Source: Bacteroides sp.
GTDB taxonomy: Bacteria; Bacteroidota; Bacteroidia; Bacteroidales; Bacteroidaceae
Direction: 5' to 3'
NCBI GenBank assembly: GCA_019414665.1
Contig: DXLO01000035.1
Location: 1-18,267 of the forward strand
DNA length: 18,267 nt
Made by a program: the position numbers and the translations under genes
The notes under the pieces: generated by a model
The model's input: the letters and a program-made list of their open reading frames with translations, nothing else
Databases searched by the model: none
Told to the model about the DNA's origin: nothing
Part shown: positions 14,771-18,267 of the stretch, piece by piece
Numbering within the stretch: the stretch's first letter is position 1
How the letters are laid out: each line of letters starts with the position of its first letter

Positions 14771-17700
14771 TTATTTAACTTCTTCCAGTTCATTGGCAAA
14801 AACATACCACAGATAACCTTTTATCTGTTCATATCCCATGGCAGATAAAAGATCCATGTATTCGCTGACTTGCTGGCGGTAACCGTCTTTGGGTTTTCCG
14901 AATTTGAAATCGACTACAATAACTTGTCCGTCTTTCATCATCACGCGGTCCGGACGGCGGGTCTGCATGATGCCTTCATCGTCTGTATAGATAATGCTGC
15001 ATTCATTGTATAACTCCCATTCGCCGCTGTACCAGTCTTTCACTTTGGGGTTTCCCAGTGCCCATTGGGCCAGCTTATAAATCTGTTGTTCTTGTTCGGC
15101 TGACTCAAGAATACCTTCGAAGCGCAGTCGCTCGATAGCCTGCGGTAAGTCGCTTTCCTGTCTGATGGAAGCGAAGACATTGTGCAGTAACTGTCCTTGA
15201 CGGATGTAGCGGCCTGTCTTGTCATCCTCTTCATCGCCCCGAATAAAATCGGCAGAACGGTTGGACTGCTTGAACTCTATTTCTGTTTCTATCGACTCTA
15301 TGCGGACCGGAATGTTTTCGGACTGTGCAGCCAGCGGATTTTCCGTTTCTTTTTTCTTTTTCTCTTCCGATACGCAAAGCTCTCCGAATTCATATATTTC
15401 GGAGTTGGTTTCGCCGGAGCTTTCATTTTCTTCTGCTGCTTCCGGAGATGTTTCCTCCATTGTCAGTGATACGTGTGGCAAAGCTTCCAGAAGCAGTTCG
15501 GAAACAGTACCCTTTTGCTTGGCTTTTCCCCATACAATAAGGTTTTTGCATGCACGGGTAAAGGCAACATACAGCAGATTCAGATTGTCAACCCAGAGTT
15601 GAAGCCGTTCTTCCAGATAACTATCGCGGTAGACTGATTCTGCCATTGCACCCGAATAGTTTACCGGAACGATATCCAGTTCGTTGAAAGGCGGACGGTC
15701 TGTATTCTTCCCTGTTCCTGCTACCGAACACCAGATGAGATGACTGTTGGTTTCATTCTCCATTTTCCAGTCGCAGAAGGGAAGTAAAACCGTATGATAC
15801 TCCAGACCTTTTGACTTATGGATAGAGAGAATCCGAATCCCTTCTATTTCTCCCGAAGGAATTGTCTTTTCGTGAAGGCGTTCGTCCCAGTATGAGATGA
15901 AAGCGGTAAGTTCGGAAGAATTATTCTGCATATATTCTGTTACGGCGTCATAAAAAGCACAGATGTATGCATCCTGTTTTTCGATGAGCTGCATGTCGAA
16001 CAGTATGAACAGTTTTTCCAGAAGCTCGTATAAAGGCATCAGCCTTAGTTCTTCTCGCAGGAGGACAAAACCTGCCGGCAGGTAACTTTCTACTTGATTC
16101 AGCAGAACCGTATTTAAGTCGATATTGCGTTTCAGTACTTCACGCTGATAGGCAGTTGCCAGTCTTGCCAGAGCTATATGATCGTCGGGAGATGTCAGAT
16201 AGCGTAATCCGTCTATCATCATGCAGATGGCAAGAGAAGCATCCAGCCGGAAAGCCTCATCCGATACAATCCTGTAAGGTGTATGCTTGTCGAAATAATC
16301 AGCTATGGCAGGGATTGTCTTGTTTTTACGTACCAGAATGGCAATATCATTTGTACGGACTCCCTGATTAATGAGTGAAACAACCTCCGATGCCAGTTCC
16401 TCCAGCATTGTTTCGGCATACGGATGTTCCTTTTCATCCGAAATAAAACTTAGCTTTACATATCCTTTTTCGTCCTTTTTGGCTGTCTGCTGGCATACAT
16501 CGCTGTAAGCGTGCTGAAGCTGTATGCAGGGTTCTCCCATTTCATCTTCGTAGAGTTGGTTCAGTACCTTGCAGGCAGCGGTAAATATTTCGTTGTTGAA
16601 GTGGATGATGCGTGCTTCACTTCGCCAGTTAGTCCCGAGGGTACATTCGCGCACACGTAAAGTTTTATCCTCACCCAGTCCGGCAAGAATCTTCCAGTCA
16701 CCGTTTCTCCACCGGTAAATACTTTGTTTGATATCGCCCACGATGAGACTGCCTTCTTTTTGGGCAAGGCTTTCTTCGAGCAGCAGATGGAAGTTTTCCC
16801 ATTGCATGCGTGAGGTATCTTGAAACTCATCAATCATTACCGTGTCGATGGTTGTACCGATTTTCTCGTACACAAACGAGGCATCTCCTTCATGAATCAG
16901 TCCGTGCAACAGTGCATTGGTATCCGATAATAGAAAACGATTGTGCAACTGGTTTTGCAGGCGTACTTCTTCATCGATATTGGCAAGCAGACGGAGATTG
17001 TTCAGATAACGGAGCGAAAGGTCGCAGGAGTTTACCAGTATATTGTTTTTTGGTCGGAAATCTTCCGCAGTTTTCAGCAGAGGAATCAGCTCATTTGCTG
17101 CCAGTGAACGAATTGTGTCACGGTAAGCAGAAGTCTTTGTTATCCAGTTCTCTTCACTTTCCAGACATTTTTCTACAGTTGCGTTGTGTACGTCACTTCC
17201 CAGATAACCATTCCCGATTTTATTGAAATAGCTTCCTATACCTCGAGAACCGTTTTTCAGGTCAGCAGGGGTCAAACCGTTTACTTCCAGTACACCAAGA
17301 AACTGTTCGTTGAAGCCTTTCATCTCTTCCAGTGCTTCCGTGCGGATATCCTGTAGCTGTTTACGGTAGGTAGGAATGAATTGGGGATCTGCCAGCTTTT
17401 TTCTCAGTCCGGCGCCTTTTTCTACATAACCTTCATCGAAAATATTACGGCCGAATCCCTTGATTTCGTTGGAAACATTCCAGCGTTTGTCGTCGGCAAT
17501 ACGTTCTTCTATATATTCGAGTAACCAGTAAAGAACCGGTGAACGCCGGTCGAGCTTTTCAATCATGGCATCTACTGCATCCGAAAGGACGTCGGCATTA
17601 TTCAGTTCAATAGACATATTAGCTCCCAGTTCCAGTTCACGGGCAAGGTTGCGCATGACCGACTGGAAAAATGAGTCTATGGTTTCGATGCGAAAACGAC

Positions 17701-18013
17701 TGTAATCGTGAATGATGTTTGTCAAAGCCTCACGTGCAGCATGCCGTATTTCGGCCTCATTTTTTGAAGTAATTTTCAGCAGCTCTTCCAGATAGCTGTC
17801 CGAGCTCTTTAAGCCATTTGCCAAACCAAAAAGTTGCTCCAGTATACGTTTTTTCATTTCGGCAGTAGCCTTATTGGTAAACGTTACGGCAAGAATGCGG
17901 CGATAAGCGTGAGTATCTTCAATAAGTTGTTTGATATATTGTACGGCAAGAGTAAATGTTTTTCCCGAACCTGCCGAAGCTTTGTAGACCAGTAATTGTG
18001 GATAATCTGTCAT
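14771..18013 (-). CDS. addA: AddA/RecB-like UvrD-family helicase-nuclease
   Basis: A 1080-residue superfamily 1A helicase with a C-terminal nuclease. Walker A is ASAGSGKT (12-19); motif Ia is VTFTNKAT; motif II is VMIDEFQDTS (392-401, Asp395-Glu396); motif III is VGDIKQSIYRWR; motif IV is TNWRSE; motif V is SIHKSKGLEYHT; and motif VI is LLYVAFTRA (813-821). The nuclease part has RRPDRVMM and VVDFKFGKP (Asp1035, Lys1037). With the AddB-like protein it should unwind and degrade broken DNA ends to load RecA for repair, in the cytoplasm. The start at 18013 (MTDYPQLLVYKASAG) is chosen because an upstream ATG at 18103 lies beyond the -7 box at 18043-18050 and inside a hairpin. A Glu/Ser-rich low-complexity linker lies before the nuclease domain. 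Gene symbol by family; RecB-like is the alternative name. Confidence 0.93.
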   Translation of the reverse strand: MTDYPQLLVYKASAGSGKTFTLAVQYIKQLIEDTHAYRRILAVTFTNKATAEMKKRILEQLFGLANGLKSSDSYLEELLKITSKNEAEIRHAAREALTNIIHDYSRFRIETIDSFFQSVMRNLARELELGANMSIELNNADVLSDAVDAMIEKLDRRSPVLYWLLEYIEERIADDKRWNVSNEIKGFGRNIFDEGYVEKGAGLRKKLADPQFIPTYRKQLQDIRTEALEEMKGFNEQFLGVLEVNGLTPADLKNGSRGIGSYFNKIGNGYLGSDVHNATVEKCLESEENWITKTSAYRDTIRSLAANELIPLLKTAEDFRPKNNILVNSCDLSLRYLNNLRLLANIDEEVRLQNQLHNRFLLSDTNALLHGLIHEGDASFVYEKIGTTIDTVMIDEFQDTSRMQWENFHLLLEESLAQKEGSLIVGDIKQSIYRWRNGDWKILAGLGEDKTLRVRECTLGTNWRSEARIIHFNNEIFTAACKVLNQLYEDEMGEPCIQLQHAYSDVCQQTAKKDEKGYVKLSFISDEKEHPYAETMLEELASEVVSLINQGVRTNDIAILVRKNKTIPAIADYFDKHTPYRIVSDEAFRLDASLAICMMIDGLRYLTSPDDHIALARLATAYQREVLKRNIDLNTVLLNQVESYLPAGFVLLREELRLMPLYELLEKLFILFDMQLIEKQDAYICAFYDAVTEYMQNNSSELTAFISYWDERLHEKTIPSGEIEGIRILSIHKSKGLEYHTVLLPFCDWKMENETNSHLIWCSVAGTGKNTDRPPFNELDIVPVNYSGAMAESVYRDSYLEERLQLWVDNLNLLYVAFTRACKNLIVWGKAKQKGTVSELLLEALPHVSLTMEETSPEAAEENESSGETNSEIYEFGELCVSEEKKKKETENPLAAQSENIPVRIESIETEIEFKQSNRSADFIRGDEEDDKTGRYIRQGQLLHNVFASIRQESDLPQAIERLRFEGILESAEQEQQIYKLAQWALGNPKVKDWYSGEWELYNECSIIYTDDEGIMQTRRPDRVMMKDGQVIVVDFKFGKPKDGYRQQVSEYMDLLSAMGYEQIKGYLWYVFANELEEVK

Positions 18014-18042
18014 TTTTTTAGGTTGTTTCCAGTTCGTAAAAA

Positions 18043-18050
18043 CAAAGATA
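18043..18050 (-). promoter_or_regulatory. -7 box for the addAB-like operon
   Basis: Minus strand reads TATCTTTG, an exact TAnnTTTG box, 29 bp before the start codon at 18013. No clear -33 TTG is seen. It decides the start codon of the helicase gene. Confidence 0.65.
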
Positions 18051-18093
18051 AGAAAAAGAAATAACAGATTAAGGGAAGTGTTGTGAAAGTAAT

Positions 18094-18161
18094 AAAAAAA
18101 CATGCTGAAGTTTTAGGTAAAATATGCTCAAGTTTTACTAAAAACTTCAGCATGTTTTTTT
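18094..18161. terminator. Large hairpin with poly-A and poly-T flanks
   Basis: The left arm (18094-18116, seven A then CATGCTGAAGTTTTAG) pairs with the right arm (18138-18161, CTAAAAACTTCAGCATG then seven T), differing by one extra A. Inside the loop GTAAAA and TTTTAC pair again, extending the stem. A-tract and T-tract flanks make it a candidate bidirectional terminator, perhaps for a minus-strand gene ending just right of it. It shares sequence with the spacer at 5116-5160, so it may also be a copy of a dispersed repeat. Confidence 0.7.
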
Positions 18162-18267
18162 ATTATTCTTTGACGGTTTAGATACTTTTAATTTTTAATA
18201 TAAGTACGCTTATCAATAGTTCGTTAAAAATTCGCCACGCCTAAGCGGCTCTGGCAGTAAATAAAAT
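18162..18267. other. AT-rich right edge, no assignable gene
   Basis: No recognisable gene. One minus-strand frame reads FYLLPEPLRRGEFLTNY before a TGA at 18213-18215 and could be the tail of a gene entering from the right, about 50 bp before the large hairpin. The stretch is too short to support a call. Confidence 0.3.

Noticed and set aside
15219..15602. Ser/Phe-rich plus-strand frame opposite the helicase gene
   Set aside because: It mirrors the Glu/Lys/Ser-rich linker of the AddA-like protein; low complexity and no start signals.
18014..18103. 30-residue hydrophobic N-terminal extension of the AddA-like protein, resembling a membrane anchor
   Set aside because: Its ATG lies in the hairpin and upstream of the -7 box at 18043-18050. 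AddA proteins are cytoplasmic and begin just before the Walker A motif.
1..18267. CRISPR array or prophage
   Set aside because: No regularly spaced direct repeats and no phage structural, integrase or cas genes were seen; the repeats found are isolated hairpins, IS ends and two related spacer copies.

Overview
The window looks like chromosomal DNA of a gut Bacteroidales bacterium, of Bacteroides/Phocaeicola type. The reasons are: TAnnTTTG -7 promoter boxes at several gene starts; mostly A-rich leaders without a Shine-Dalgarno; a periplasmic S9 peptidase that closely resembles DPP5 of Porphyromonas gingivalis; a NimA-like flavoprotein; and an AddA/AddB-like pair whose AddB-like member lacks a Walker A motif. 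Genus and species cannot be fixed from the sequence alone.

Layout, left to right. (1) 1-312: 5' part of a tRNA-Pro(UGG) running off the left edge, with its promoter, then a 13-bp perfect hairpin that ends the next operon. (2) 313-3092, minus: DPP5-like dipeptidyl-peptidase followed 23 bp later by a YihX-like HAD phosphatase. (3) 3332-5068, plus: an isolated gene that joins a YqiA-like alpha/beta hydrolase to a PD-(D/E)XK nuclease of the PDDEXK_4 type. The hydrolase half has normal base composition and the nuclease half is clearly AT-rich. This is the most unusual gene in the window. (4) 5069-5740: a repeat-bearing spacer, a long hairpin terminator and a small aromatic-rich lipoprotein with its own promoter and an unusually good Shine-Dalgarno. 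(5) 5794-7635, minus: NimA-like FMN protein and MATE exporter, 15 bp apart. (6) 7781-8953, minus, and 9078-10745, plus: YqhD/BdhA-type alcohol dehydrogenase and formate-tetrahydrofolate ligase, divergent from a compact region whose two -7 boxes form an inverted repeat. (7) 10781-11802: a dead IS982-family insertion sequence with 22-bp terminal inverted repeats and a transposase broken by one frameshift and one stop codon. (8) 11875-18013, minus: an AddA-like helicase-nuclease and an AddB-like nuclease, an operon for double-strand-break processing. (9) 18014-18267: promoter of that operon, a large imperfect hairpin with poly-A/poly-T flanks that shares sequence with the spacer at 5116-5160, and about 100 bp with no assignable gene.

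Most genes are ordinary housekeeping or metabolic functions: peptide use, C1-folate metabolism, redox and xenobiotic handling, and recombinational repair. The accessory-looking parts are the hydrolase-nuclease fusion, the decayed IS and the intergenic repeat family. No CRISPR array, prophage or complete multi-gene defence system is visible. The fusion protein is the best candidate for something undescribed.
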